From: Ancylobacter rudongensis
GTDB lineage: Bacteria; Pseudomonadota; Alphaproteobacteria; Rhizobiales; Xanthobacteraceae
Assembly: GCF_900100155.1 (NCBI RefSeq)
Contig: NZ_FMTP01000013.1
Location: 1-36,334 of the forward strand
Direction of reading: 5' to 3'
Length of the DNA stretch: 36,334 nt
Shown: positions 1 through 8,685 of the stretch, one piece after another
Layout: the number at the start of each line of letters is the position of its first letter
How positions within the stretch are numbered: position 1 is the first letter of the stretch
Notes under the pieces: generated by a model
Told to the model about the DNA's origin: nothing
Database searches by the model: none
What the model saw: only the letters and a program-made list of their open reading frames with translations
Made by a program: the position numbers and the translations under genes

Positions 1-1191
<1,191 letters not shown>

Positions 1192-1380
1192 ATCTCGTTT
1201 CCTTCAGCGACATGCGGGCCGCGAAAAATCGGGCCGTGGGATAGGCGGTTTCCAGAGTTTCCGCAAGTGCCGCGTTGCGCGACCTCTGCACGGACGGGGA
1301 TAACGCTCAGCCCTCGGGGGGGGCCGGCCGTCCTGCGAAGGGACCGCGCCGACGTCCTATATGGGGGCTGCGCGGAAAAA

Positions 1381-1454
1381 TGGAGCGGGTGAAGGGAATC
1401 GAACCCTCGTCATCAGCTTGGAAGGCTGTTGCTCTACCATTGAGCTACACCCGC
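1381..1454 (-). tRNA. tRNA-Gly (anticodon TCC)
   Basis: The minus strand folds as a full cloverleaf. The acceptor stem GCGGGTG pairs with the matching 3' arm, the anticodon loop CTTCCAA contains TCC, the T-loop is GGTTCGATTCC, and the 3' CCA is encoded at 1383-1381. It lies 31 bases downstream of tRNA-Tyr and 189 bases upstream of tuf on the same strand, the same order as tyrU-glyT in the E. coli tufB operon. Confidence 0.97.
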
Positions 1455-1485
1455 GAGGGTTGGCGCATTCTAGCGGAAGGCGACG

Positions 1486-1570
1486 TGGTGGGGGAGGTAG
1501 GACTCGAACCTACGAAGGCATAGCCAGCGGATTTACAGTCCGCCCCCTTTGCCGCTCGGGACACTCCCCC
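1486..1570 (-). tRNA. tRNA-Tyr (anticodon GTA)
   Basis: The minus strand gives a class II (long variable arm) tRNA of 85 bases including an encoded CCA. The acceptor stem is GGGGGAG, the anticodon loop around ACTGTAAA contains GTA, and the T-loop is GGTTCGAGTCC. The extra arm is typical of bacterial tRNA-Tyr. It is the first gene of the tRNA-Tyr/tRNA-Gly/tuf unit and starts about 90 bases downstream of a good sigma-70-type promoter. Confidence 0.97.
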
Positions 1571-2019
1571 TCGCACGTCGGCCGATCTGCGGTGCGTCGA
1601 AATGCACCGGCCTGTCGACCCGACGGAAAAACCAGCGCGATGCGAGGCTCCCGTGCGGCCGGCTTTATGGTGAGGTGCCCCTGCCCTGTCAACCCCGCCC
1701 CGGCGATCCTCGCCACGGGCTGTGGATCACGCAGCTTTTCGGGCTGGCCTTATTGAGCGCCGACGCAGGGGACGTGAGCACAGAATCGCTGTCCCCTCCC
1801 CCTCCCGGCCGGGCCCAGGTCGCGTGGCATAGCGGCGCCGGTGGAGGCCCACATCCGCCGGCTCGCTTCTGGAGCGGAAGGTTAGCTGTTGGATTCTCAC
1901 CCACCACCGAGCCCGGTCGACGGGAGCCCGATCGTCCACCACGCCACCCTCTCCGTCCGGCGCAAGCTGAGCAAGCGGACGAAATTGCCAAGTCGCGCGG
2001 GCCATGACAGAACGCGCGG
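1571..2019. other. Divergent intergenic region between tRNA-Tyr and rlmB
   Basis: No convincing gene is present in this 449-base gap. It holds the minus-strand tRNA/tuf promoter at 1664-1692. The rlmB promoter must also lie here or just upstream of 2020, but I could not pick out a clear -35/-10 pair for it. Open frames crossing the region on both strands lack recognisable domains and look like the usual by-product of high GC. Confidence 0.6.
1664..1692 (-). promoter_or_regulatory. Sigma-70-type promoter for the tRNA-Tyr/tRNA-Gly/tuf unit
   Basis: On the minus strand a perfect -35 box TTGACA (1692-1687) is followed by a 17-base spacer and a -10 box CATAAA (1669-1664, four of six consensus positions). 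Transcription would start near 1657 and give a leader of roughly 85 bases before tRNA-Tyr. Position and strand fit a stable-RNA promoter driving both tRNAs and tuf. Activity is inferred from sequence only. Confidence 0.65.
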
Positions 2020-2841
2020 ATGAACGATCGTCCCAGCCGCCCGCCCGGCCGTCCCAAGCCCTCCGCCGGACGCCCCCGCCAGTCCCGCCCTCGTCCCGCC
2101 GGGCGCCCCTTCGGCGCGTGGCCGGACGATGTGGCGATTCTGTATGGCTGGCACTCGGTGGTCGAGGCGCTGCGCAATCCGCGCCGCAAGCTGCGCCGGC
2201 TGATGCTGACGGAAAATGCCGCGCGCCGGCTGGAAGAGGAGGCGATTCCGCACCGAATCGACCCCGAAATCGTTCGACCAGGCGAGATCGACCGGCTGCT
2301 CGATCCCGATGCCGTGCACCAGGGGATGCTCGCCGAATGCGATCCGCTCCCCTCCCTCAGCCTCGCCAAGGTGGCGGAATGCGATCTTCTTCTCGTGCTC
2401 GACCAGATCACAGATCCGCATAATGTGGGCGCCATCGTGCGCTCGGCGGCGGCGATGAAGGTCGGCGCGATCGTCACCACCGCGCGCCATAGTCCGGCCG
2501 CTACCGGCGTGCTGGCCAAGAGCGCCAGCGGCGGGCTGGAACATGTTCCGTTCTGCTTCGTCGGCAACCTCGCCCGGGCGCTGGACGAACTGAAGCAGAA
2601 CGGCGTGCTGGTCGTTGGGCTCGACAGCGAAGGCGGAGCCGATCTGGTCGACGCCCGCCTCACCGCACCGACCGCATTGGTTCTGGGCGCGGAAGGCAAG
2701 GGACTGCGCCACCTCACCCGCCAGACCTGCGACACGCTGGCGCGCATCGATCTTCCCGGCGCCATCGTCAGCCTCAACGTATCGAACGCCGCCGTGCTGG
2801 CGCTCTACATCGCCCGGCGGGCCATCGGCAGCCCGGCCTGA
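2020..2841 (+). CDS. rlmB: 23S rRNA (guanosine-2'-O)-methyltransferase RlmB (TrmH/SpoU family)
   Basis: A SPOUT-fold methyltransferase that uses SAM to methylate the 2'-OH of a guanosine in 23S rRNA (G2251 in E. coli). The first 35 residues are a basic, Pro/Arg-rich tail. Residues 38-110 form the RNA-binding N-domain (ILYGWHSVVEALRNP at 40-54). The knotted catalytic domain follows with the three family motifs: DQITDPHNVGAIVRSA at 128-143, LGAEGKGL at 222-229 and SLNVSNAAVL at 251-260. The length of 273 residues is normal. The ATG at 2020 gives the basic tail; a later start is conceivable because the core only begins near residue 37. RlmB is favoured over TrmH because of the N-terminal substrate domain. 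Confidence 0.93.
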   Translation: MNDRPSRPPGRPKPSAGRPRQSRPRPAGRPFGAWPDDVAILYGWHSVVEALRNPRRKLRRLMLTENAARRLEEEAIPHRIDPEIVRPGEIDRLLDPDAVHQGMLAECDPLPSLSLAKVAECDLLLVLDQITDPHNVGAIVRSAAAMKVGAIVTTARHSPAATGVLAKSASGGLEHVPFCFVGNLARALDELKQNGVLVVGLDSEGGADLVDARLTAPTALVLGAEGKGLRHLTRQTCDTLARIDLPGAIVSLNVSNAAVLALYIARRAIGSPA

Positions 2842-3187
2842 TCCGCCGTTTTACTTCAGCGTGAAGGTTTTTTCTGCCGCAGCGCAGCATCTGCGGCAGT
2901 TTACGACCAATTGCCAATCGTCAAACCGTCCCAGTTTCGCCACTCTCCGCTAAGGCATGCGACGGAATCAGAGAATTCCGCGCGCCAAGACACCGGGGAA
3001 AGGCGCCGCAAAGATAGTGGCGGGCCGCCTCCGGGAGGAGACAGCCCGAGCGCAAGGCGTTCCCCGCAGGGACTCCCAAAACTCGGCCATCACAACGGGC
3101 GGCTCTCGCGAGCTGGTCTTTTTGCGCGTGCGATTGACGTCGCACGTCTCTGCATTGGCGCGACCTAACTTTGGGGAAGGGAAACAC
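2842..3187. other. Intergenic region between rlmB and the MFS transporter gene
   Basis: This 346-base gap contains the rlmB terminator-like hairpin at 2874-2899 and presumably the promoter of the downstream transporter gene. A TTGACG near 3135 has no acceptable -10 partner at 16-18 bases, so no promoter is called. No coding frame with a recognisable protein was found. Confidence 0.5.
2874..2899 (+). terminator. Possible rlmB terminator hairpin
   Basis: An 8-bp perfect stem (CTGCCGCA at 2874-2881 with TGCGGCAG at 2892-2899) closes a 10-base loop and is followed by a short TTTA, 33 bases after the rlmB stop. The T-tract is weak and the loop is large, so termination would be inefficient or Rho-aided. 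Confidence 0.4.
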
Positions 3188-4861
3188 ATGAGCGTAACAA
3201 CTGCGGGACCGGCCGGAAAGACCGTTCCTATGACCCGCGAGGAAAAGAAGGTCATCTTCGCCTCTTCGCTGGGCACCGTCTTCGAGTGGTACGATTTCTA
3301 TCTGTACGGCTCGCTCTCGGCGATCATCGCCGCCCAGTTCTTCTCGGGTGTGAACCCGACAGCGGCCTTCATCTTCGCCCTTATGGCCTTCGCCGCCGGC
3401 TTCGCGGTGCGTCCGTTCGGCGCCCTCGTCTTCGGTCGGCTGGGCGATCTCGTCGGCCGCAAATACACCTTCCTCATCACCATCCTGCTGATGGGCGCCT
3501 CGACCTTCGTGGTCGGCATCCTGCCGAACTATGCCAGCTGGGGCATTGCCGCGCCGGTCATCCTGATCATTCTGCGCCTGTTCCAGGGCCTCGCCCTGGG
3601 CGGTGAGTATGGCGGCGCCGCCACCTATGTCGCCGAGCACGCGCCCGCTGGCCGCCGCGGCTTCTACACCTCGTGGATCCAGACCACGGCGACGCTCGGC
3701 CTGTTCCTGTCGCTGCTCGTCATTCTCGGCACCCGCACCTATCTCGGTGAGGCGGCCTTCGCCGACTGGGGCTGGCGCATTCCGTTCCTGGTGTCGATCA
3801 TCCTGCTGGCGGTGTCGGTGTGGATCCGTCTGACGCTGAACGAATCGCCTGTCTTCAAGAAGATGAAGGAAGAGGGCAAGACCTCGAAGGCGCCGCTCAC
3901 CGAGGCCTTCGGCCGCTGGGAGAACGCCAAGGTCGGCCTGATCGCCCTGTTCGGCGGCACTGCCGGCCAGGCCGTGGTCTGGTACACGGGCCAGTTCTAC
4001 GCCCTGTTCTTCCTCACCCAGACGCTGAAGGTCGACGGCTGGACGGCGAACGTTCTCATCGCCATCTCGCTGCTGATCGGCACGCCGTTCTTCATCGTGT
4101 TCGGCTGGCTGTCCGACAAGATCGGCCGCAAGCCGATCATTCTCGGCGGCTGCCTGATCGCGGCGCTGACCTATTTTCCGATCTTCGCCGCTATCACCCA
4201 CTACGCCAACCCGGCGCTTGAGCGGGCCCAGGCCACGTCTCCGGTCACCGTCGTCGCCGATCCGTCCGAGTGCTCGTTCCAGTTCAACCCGGTAGGCACG
4301 GCCAAGTTCGTGAGCTCGTGCGATATCGCCAAGTCGTTCCTCGCGCGCAATTCGGTCAACTATTCCAACGAAGCCGCACCTGCCGGCACGGTGGCGAGCA
4401 TCAAGGTCGGCGAGACTGTGATTCCCTCGTTCAGCGGCGTCGGCCTCGACGCGGCGGCCATGAAGGCGCAGACCGACGCATTCACCGCCAGCATGACGCA
4501 GGCCATCCGCACCGCCGGCTACCCGGCGAAGGCGGACCCGGCGGAGATCAACACGCCCATGGTGGTCGCGCTTCTCACCGTCCTGGTGCTGTTCGTGACG
4601 ATGGTGTACGGGCCGATCGCCGCCTGGCTGGTCGAACTGTTCCCGACCCGCATCCGCTACACCGCTATGTCGCTGCCCTACCATATCGGCAATGGCTGGT
4701 TCGGCGGTTTCCTGCCCACCACGGCCTTCGCCATGGTAGCGGCCACCGGCGACATTTATTACGGCCTCTGGTACCCGATCATCGTGGCGCTGGCGACCTT
4801 CGTCATCGGCCTCGTGCTGGCGCCGGAGACCAACAAGCGCGACCTCGAAAACTGGCACTGA
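3188..4861 (+). CDS. MFS transporter, metabolite:H+ symporter (MHS) family
   Basis: An inner-membrane proton-coupled importer of the MHS branch, which includes ProP, KgtP and ShiA. The substrate cannot be read from sequence. Family marks are EWYDFYLYGSL early in TM1 (residues 33-43), loop 2-3 motif GRLGDLVGRK at 83-92, RLFQGLALGGEYGG at 130-143, and a second GRK loop (GWLSDKIGRKP) in the C-terminal half. The length of 557 residues exceeds the usual 420-450 because about 115 residues (337-453) are inserted between a TM near 320-336 and the next near 455. This segment contains Cys362 and Cys378 and should face the periplasm. The start at 3188 is chosen for its strong GGGGAAGGG Shine-Dalgarno; the frame stays open upstream to 2957 without homology-like sequence. 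Two hairpins after the stop form its terminator. Confidence 0.9.
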   Translation: MSVTTAGPAGKTVPMTREEKKVIFASSLGTVFEWYDFYLYGSLSAIIAAQFFSGVNPTAAFIFALMAFAAGFAVRPFGALVFGRLGDLVGRKYTFLITILLMGASTFVVGILPNYASWGIAAPVILIILRLFQGLALGGEYGGAATYVAEHAPAGRRGFYTSWIQTTATLGLFLSLLVILGTRTYLGEAAFADWGWRIPFLVSIILLAVSVWIRLTLNESPVFKKMKEEGKTSKAPLTEAFGRWENAKVGLIALFGGTAGQAVVWYTGQFYALFFLTQTLKVDGWTANVLIAISLLIGTPFFIVFGWLSDKIGRKPIILGGCLIAALTYFPIFAAITHYANPALERAQATSPVTVVADPSECSFQFNPVGTAKFVSSCDIAKSFLARNSVNYSNEAAPAGTVASIKVGETVIPSFSGVGLDAAAMKAQTDAFTASMTQAIRTAGYPAKADPAEINTPMVVALLTVLVLFVTMVYGPIAAWLVELFPTRIRYTAMSLPYHIGNGWFGGFLPTTAFAMVAATGDIYYGLWYPIIVALATFVIGLVLAPETNKRDLENWH

Positions 4862-4869
4862 TGCGTGCC

Positions 4870-4897
4870 GAGGCTCCGTCCTGCGGGACGGAGCCTC
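4870..4897. terminator. Perfect 12-bp hairpin after the MFS gene
   Basis: GAGGCTCCGTCC (4870-4881) pairs perfectly with GGACGGAGCCTC (4886-4897) around the tetraloop TGCG, 8 bases after the transporter stop codon. There is no T-tract directly behind it. It probably protects the 3' end of the transporter mRNA or acts in tandem with the terminator at 4906-4936. Confidence 0.7.
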
Positions 4898-4905
4898 CCA
4901 AGAGC

Positions 4906-4936
4906 AAAGGCCCCGTCGCCAGACGGGGCCTTTTTT
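4906..4936 (+). terminator. Rho-independent terminator
   Basis: AAAGGCCCCGTC (4906-4917) pairs with GACGGGGCCTTT (4922-4933) around loop GCCA, and the stem runs into six T residues at 4931-4936. The A-tract upstream means it could also work on the minus strand for the convergent ridA-like gene that ends at 4971. Confidence 0.88.
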
Positions 4937-4970
4937 CGTTCGTGCCCTCGCGCCGCGTGAGCCGCGACGC

Positions 4971-5312
4971 TCAGATCGCCGCGACGACGACGATTTCCAC
5001 CTTGTAGTCCGGCGTCGCCAGCGCCGCCTCGACGGTGGCACGGGCGGGCGTATTACCGGCCGACACCCAAGTGTCCCACACGGCGTTCATTTCGGCGAAG
5101 GTAGAGATATCGGCGAGATAGATGGTGGCGGTCAGCAGCTTGGTCTTGTCGGTGCCGGCCTGGGCGAGCAGGGCGTCGATCTGGCCGAGCACGGCCTGCG
5201 TCTGCGCCGTCACGCTGTCGCCCTTGGCAACCTGACCGGCCAGATACACGACCGACCCGTGGATCACAGCCTCGCTCATGCGCGGGCCGACTTCGATTCT
5301 CGTGATGCTCAT
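4971..5312 (-). CDS. RidA family protein (reactive imine/enamine deaminase-like)
   Basis: A 113-residue member of the RidA/YjgF/UK114 family, soluble trimers that hydrolyse reactive enamine/imine intermediates from PLP enzymes. The conserved arginine lies in NTPARATVEA (Arg91, equivalent to Arg105 of E. coli RidA), and a glutamate follows in the last strand (KVEIVVVAAI, Glu106). The VVYLAGQVAKGDSVTAQT region matches the family core. The start at 5312 (MSITRIEVG) is preferred; the 29 in-frame residues upstream overlap the terminator of the ompA-like gene and look non-coding. It belongs to a Rid subgroup other than classic RidA, since the segment after the arginine lacks the usual LPK run. Whether it deaminates 2-aminoacrylate is not shown by sequence alone. 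Confidence 0.88.
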   Translation of the reverse strand: MSITRIEVGPRMSEAVIHGSVVYLAGQVAKGDSVTAQTQAVLGQIDALLAQAGTDKTKLLTATIYLADISTFAEMNAVWDTWVSAGNTPARATVEAALATPDYKVEIVVVAAI

Positions 5313-5350
5313 CTGCTGAAACTCTGGATTTGACGGAAAACGGGATGGCC

Positions 5351-5389
5351 AAAAGCAAAAGCCGGCCGGTGCACGAGGCACCGGCCGGC
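5351..5389 (-). terminator. Rho-independent terminator of the OmpA-like operon
   Basis: GCCGGCCGGTGC (5361-5372) and GCACCGGCCGGC (5378-5389) form a perfect 12-bp stem with a 5-base loop. On the minus strand the stem is followed by TTTTGCTTTT (5360-5351). It lies 31 bases downstream of the ompA-like stop codon and separates that operon from the ridA-like gene. Confidence 0.88.
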
Positions 5390-5420
5390 TTCCTATCACA
5401 GGAAAAATCGAGCGTCCTGC

Positions 5421-6050
5421 TCAGGGGGCGCTGGTGGGCACCGGACTGCCCATCGGGCCGACGGTGCCGATGGTGAAGATCTGCACACGGCGATTGATCG
5501 GGTCCTGCGGCTTGGAGGGCACCTGCAGCGCCTCCTGGCCAAGGCCGACGGCCTCCAGGCGATCCGGCGAGACGCCGAACACCACGACCAGCGCCTGAAC
5601 GATGGCGTTGGCGCGCTCCTGGCTGAGCTTGAGATTGAAGGCGCGAGTGCCGGTCGTGTCGGTGTTGCCGACCACGATGAACTTGTAGTTCGCCAGGATC
5701 GGGTGGTGCATCGCGTCGGCGATGGAGCCGAGCGTCCGGTACGACTCCGGACGGATGATGTCCGAGCCGAGCGCGAACTGGATCTGCACAGTGATCTGGG
5801 CGAGCTTGTCGAGCCGCTTGGCGATCTCGGACTTGTCGAGCGTCAGCGGCAGGTTCTGGGTGACGGCGTCTTGCGCCATCTGGCGCAGAACCTGGGCGGT
5901 GAGCGACGGATCGAACATGGTGGCCTGCGACAGGCCCTGCATGATCTGGGCGTCGCTATCGGGCGTCTGCGCGGTCGCGGTGCCGGCGAGCGGCGCGGCG
6001 AGCGCGGCGGCGAGGGCGAGCCCGCCGACGAAACGGGTGATACGGGTCAT
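5421..6050 (-). CDS. OmpA-family exported protein (peptidoglycan-binding domain)
   Basis: An envelope protein with a signal peptide (residues 1-27, cleavage after TATA/Q), a short helical linker (about 30-88), and a C-terminal OmpA-like domain (about 90-197) that binds peptidoglycan diaminopimelate. The binding residues fall in NTDTTGTRAFNLKLSQERA: Asp131 and Arg146 match the conserved pair. NRRVQIF near 187-192 closes the domain. No beta-barrel or lipobox is seen, so it is probably a periplasmic OmpA-domain protein. The start at 6050 is chosen because the signal peptide begins there and GAGACAG precedes it. It lies 35 bases downstream of the cysteine-rich gene on the same strand, so the two are probably co-transcribed and end at the terminator at 5351-5389. 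Confidence 0.88.
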   Translation of the reverse strand: MTRITRFVGGLALAAALAAPLAGTATAQTPDSDAQIMQGLSQATMFDPSLTAQVLRQMAQDAVTQNLPLTLDKSEIAKRLDKLAQITVQIQFALGSDIIRPESYRTLGSIADAMHHPILANYKFIVVGNTDTTGTRAFNLKLSQERANAIVQALVVVFGVSPDRLEAVGLGQEALQVPSKPQDPINRRVQIFTIGTVGPMGSPVPTSAP

Positions 6051-6085
6051 GATCTGTCTCTTTTCCCTAGCGTTTCGCCGTTGCG

Positions 6086-6508
6086 TCACTGCCACCAGCC
6101 GGCATCGACCAGAATGGACTTGCAGGCCGGCCGGATCACCTTGCTGGCGTCCTGCAGGCAGGTCAGGATATTGGCATCGCCCGGCTGCACGCCGGCGCAC
6201 GCCTGGCGGATATTGGCGTTGCACACGTTCCAGGCGTCACCCTGCGCTGCGATGCGCTTGGCGATCGAGGCGCGCGCGGCGGCGTAATCGTCGAAGCACT
6301 GCTGCGGCACCTGGTCCTGATGCGCCATCAGGCAGTTGCGAACCGCGCCGGTGCCGAGATTATCCTTGGCGCAGAACTTCTCGATGGAAGGACCGCAGCT
6401 CTTGGCGATCAGCGCCCCGGCTTCGGCATAGCTCATCGTCTGGGCCGACGCGCTGCCGGCCATGCCGGCCAGCAGCAGCGCCGCCAGTCCGACCAAAAAT
6501 CGCTTCAT
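6086..6508 (-). CDS. Exported cysteine-rich repeat protein
   Basis: A 140-residue secreted or periplasmic protein with a signal peptide (1-22, cleavage after ASA). It has eight cysteines and no others: C38, C46, C59, C71, then C96, C104, C117, C129. Both halves have exactly the spacing C-x7-C-x12-C-x11-C, so the mature protein is two copies of one four-cysteine module, resembling the Cys-rich repeat of GLG1/ESL-1-type proteins. Each copy probably holds two disulfides. The start at 6508 follows a strong GGGAGG Shine-Dalgarno. It is the first gene of a likely operon with the OmpA-domain protein, which hints at an envelope role. The biochemical function is unknown. Confidence 0.85.
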   Translation of the reverse strand: MKRFLVGLAALLLAGMAGSASAQTMSYAEAGALIAKSCGPSIEKFCAKDNLGTGAVRNCLMAHQDQVPQQCFDDYAAARASIAKRIAAQGDAWNVCNANIRQACAGVQPGDANILTCLQDASKVIRPACKSILVDAGWWQ

Positions 6509-7060
6509 AGTCCAGCCTCCCAAATGGCGTGCCCGCGGTGATCCTCACCCCGGGGGATTCGGCACGCGCCGTTGCGAACGACATCCCAAGGATTCGTCTC
6601 GCAGAAGGCAGCGCTCGGCGCAATGGCGTATTTTGCTCGGTTTGCGCGGCAAGCCCCGGTATTGGGGGGCTGAAAGCCTACAACACTGGCATACCAACTG
6701 AGCCGAAGCTTGGCGCCGCTGCCGCTACGACAATGGAGTGACAGCGCCGGAGTTAGCTTAGCCCCCTCGGTGGACTTGCGAATTTGTCGTTGCGCAACCT
6801 ATTGCCTTGCCCGGCCTTGTCGCCCCGGCGAGGACCACGGACCCGATCCGGCCGTGACGGCGTCGGTTAGCGGCACGATCACGCCCGCGTCGGCGATCGC
6901 CCCCGAGAACAGCGAAACTCAGCCATGCCGCCTTGCTTCGGGCTCGCCGAGACACACTTCAATCCTCGGCGTCCGACTCACGAGCCTGTGCGGTGGGGGG
7001 ATACTTGACAGCACCGCCATCCCGACGCACCCCAATGCCATCTCATGGGGGCCGACGATC
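6509..7060. other. Divergent intergenic region, no gene recognised
   Basis: These 552 bases lie between two divergently transcribed genes for exported proteins and presumably hold both promoters. A TTGACA at about 7005-7010 is on the plus strand, but no -10-like hexamer sits 16-18 bases downstream, so I do not call it. An open frame continues upstream from the 7061 gene to 6710, but its translation has no signal peptide or conserved sequence. Confidence 0.5.
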
Positions 7061-7588
7061 TTGCGACACCTGATTTGCGCCTTGGCTGCGGTACTGTTCA
7101 CGACGGGAGCGGCATTCGCCCAGTACCCACCCGCAACCTATCCGCCGCAGTCTCCCCCCGCTTATCCCCAGCCATACCCGCCGCCCTATCCGAACCCGGA
7201 CCAGGCGGATGATGCCAAATGCCGGTCCTGGGGCCTGGTGCCGGGCACGCGCGCCTATTCCGACTGCCGGATGACGCTGGACCAGAATCGCCCCGCTCCG
7301 CCGCCGCCTTACCCTTACCCTAACCCGCCGCCCCCCTGGCGGCCGGGCCCTCCTCCCATTCCCAACGAGATTTCGGACCGGGACGCGGCCAATTATTGCG
7401 AGAAAGCGGCACGTACGGCACCGGCCTACCCGATCGTGAAGCTTGCCGCCAAGATCGTGACGCCCGGCCGCGAGAAGGTGGTGAAGCTCTCTTTCAACGT
7501 CATCAAGCCCGGGGCAAAGCCCGGCTTCTGGAACGTCGAATGCCGCTTCCGCGGCGGCAAGATGACGAGTTTCAGCGGGCCGCGTTAA
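7061..7588 (+). CDS. Exported proline/tyrosine-rich protein with CxxxGxxPGTxxYxxC motif
   Basis: A 175-residue protein with a good signal peptide (MRHLICALAAVLFTTGAAFA, cleavage near 20). A PPxYP-rich linker (22-48) is followed by CRSWGLVPGTRAYSDCRM (54-71), then a second proline-rich stretch (78-101) and a C-terminal domain (104-175) with Cys113 and Cys161. From memory, the two-cysteine motif recurs in small exported proteins of Hyphomicrobiales; no function is established. The start is inferred as TTG at 7061, because no ATG or GTG in frame gives a signal peptide and a G-rich stretch lies just upstream. The proline-rich parts suggest an extended, wall-spanning or adhesive segment, which is inference. 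Confidence 0.7.
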   Translation: MRHLICALAAVLFTTGAAFAQYPPATYPPQSPPAYPQPYPPPYPNPDQADDAKCRSWGLVPGTRAYSDCRMTLDQNRPAPPPPYPYPNPPPPWRPGPPPIPNEISDRDAANYCEKAARTAPAYPIVKLAAKIVTPGREKVVKLSFNVIKPGAKPGFWNVECRFRGGKMTSFSGPR

Positions 7589-7739
7589 GCGGTCCAGCGA
7601 CGCAGCGCCGCGCGCCCGTCTTGACCGGGCGGCGGCCATCGGCGAAGAGAACCGTGTCGCGAACGGCGCAGGTGCCGGAGCGGAAAAGGTCCACGCCGTC
7701 CCGGCCCCGCCAGTGGGGCGGATCGGCGAGGTTTGGCTG

Positions 7740-7814
<75 letters not shown>

Positions 7815-7898
7815 GTCCTCTCCCCTTTGGTCGGGCAGAATGGCGGCACATGCCGAGGCGCCCTTGCCGCCAAACCTGCCGGCATATCCCTGCCGACC

Positions 7899-8597
7899 TC
7901 ACTCCTCGTCGGAATAGCGCTCCTCCTTCCAGGGGTCGGCGTGGTTATGGTAGCCGTTCTCTTCCCAGAAGCCGCGCTTGTCTGTGGCGACAAACTCGAT
8001 CTTCTTGAGCCATTTTGCGCTCTTCCAGAAATAGAGATGCGGCACCACGAGCCGCGCCGGACCGCCATGTTCGATGGTGAGCGGCTTGTCCTCCCAGCTG
8101 TGGACGATAAGCGCGTCCTCTGCGGCGAAGTCCTCCAAGGCAAGATTGGTGACGTAGCCGTCATAGGAGTGCAGGAGCACGAACCGCGCCGACTCCCGAG
8201 GCATCACCAGATCCAGCAGGTCGCGCGTGGCGAGACCTTCCCAGCGATTGTCATAGCGCGACCAAGTGGTGACGCAGTGGATGTCGGTGGTTTCCTGCGT
8301 CTGCTTTTGCGCACGGAACGTCGCCCAGTCCCAGGAGACGGGGTGGTCCACCTCGCCGGTGACGTCGAGCCGCCAATGATCGAGCGAAATGCGCGGCTGC
8401 ATGCCGAGGTCGAGCACCGGCCAGTCCCGCACGAGATGCTGACCGGGGGGAAGCCGCTGTTCTTCCGGGCGGGTCAGCCGGCCGGTGAGAAACTTGCCCT
8501 GTCGCGCCCAGTCACGCTTTGTGCGGGTGAGCTTGCTGTCGGCAGGCGGCTCGGGCGCGTGGCCGACGGGGGCATGCGGGTCGCTTGTATCCGTCAT
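7899..8597 (-). CDS. Sulfite oxidase-like molybdopterin-dependent oxidoreductase
   Basis: A 232-residue protein of the sulfite oxidase/MsrP molybdopterin fold. The core includes the Moco-ligating cysteine in DIHCVTTWSRYD (Cys108), then GLATRDLL, VLLHSYDGYVTNL and the family-typical GGPARLVVPHLYFWKSAKW (178-196). It lacks a signal peptide, so unlike MsrP it is probably cytoplasmic, and there is no adjacent heme subunit. This matches the small YuiH-type orphan group whose substrate is not known. ATG at 8597 has a GGAG Shine-Dalgarno 9 bases upstream, but both lie inside a stable hairpin (8596-8634). It is 88 bases downstream of terC on the same strand and may be read from the same transcript. 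Confidence 0.87.
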   Translation of the reverse strand: MTDTSDPHAPVGHAPEPPADSKLTRTKRDWARQGKFLTGRLTRPEEQRLPPGQHLVRDWPVLDLGMQPRISLDHWRLDVTGEVDHPVSWDWATFRAQKQTQETTDIHCVTTWSRYDNRWEGLATRDLLDLVMPRESARFVLLHSYDGYVTNLALEDFAAEDALIVHSWEDKPLTIEHGGPARLVVPHLYFWKSAKWLKKIEFVATDKRGFWEENGYHNHADPWKEERYSDEE

Positions 8598-8634
8598 GAT
8601 CCGGGTCTCCTTCGCTGGAGGAAGCCCGGATCAT
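8596..8634 (-). promoter_or_regulatory. Hairpin burying the Shine-Dalgarno and start codon of the molybdoenzyme gene
   Basis: On the minus strand ATGATCCGGG (8634-8625) pairs perfectly with CCCGGATCAT (8605-8596). The last bases of this arm are the first two of the start codon at 8597-8595. Inside the stem, CTCC can also pair with the Shine-Dalgarno GGAG around loop AGCGAA. Both the ribosome-binding site and AUG would be occluded. No T-tract follows, so it is a poor terminator for terC. A role in translational control is inferred. Confidence 0.5.
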
Positions 8635-8685
8635 AGCATTGTCACGCGGCGGAGCCTTTCACTTCGGCAGGCCGCCGTCAGAGCG

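Noticed and set aside
3134..3187. Promoter built on TTGACG upstream of the MFS gene
   Set aside because: No acceptable -10 element at normal spacing.
2921..5041. Long minus-strand open frame of about 700 codons opposite the MFS transporter gene
   Set aside because: It is antisense to a clear transporter gene, and its translation is Arg/Asp/Gly/His-rich with no motif. This is a third-codon-position GC artefact.
7005..7010. TTGACA as a promoter -35 for the exported protein gene at 7061
   Set aside because: No -10-like hexamer at 16-18 bases, and the implied start of transcription would leave almost no leader before 7061.
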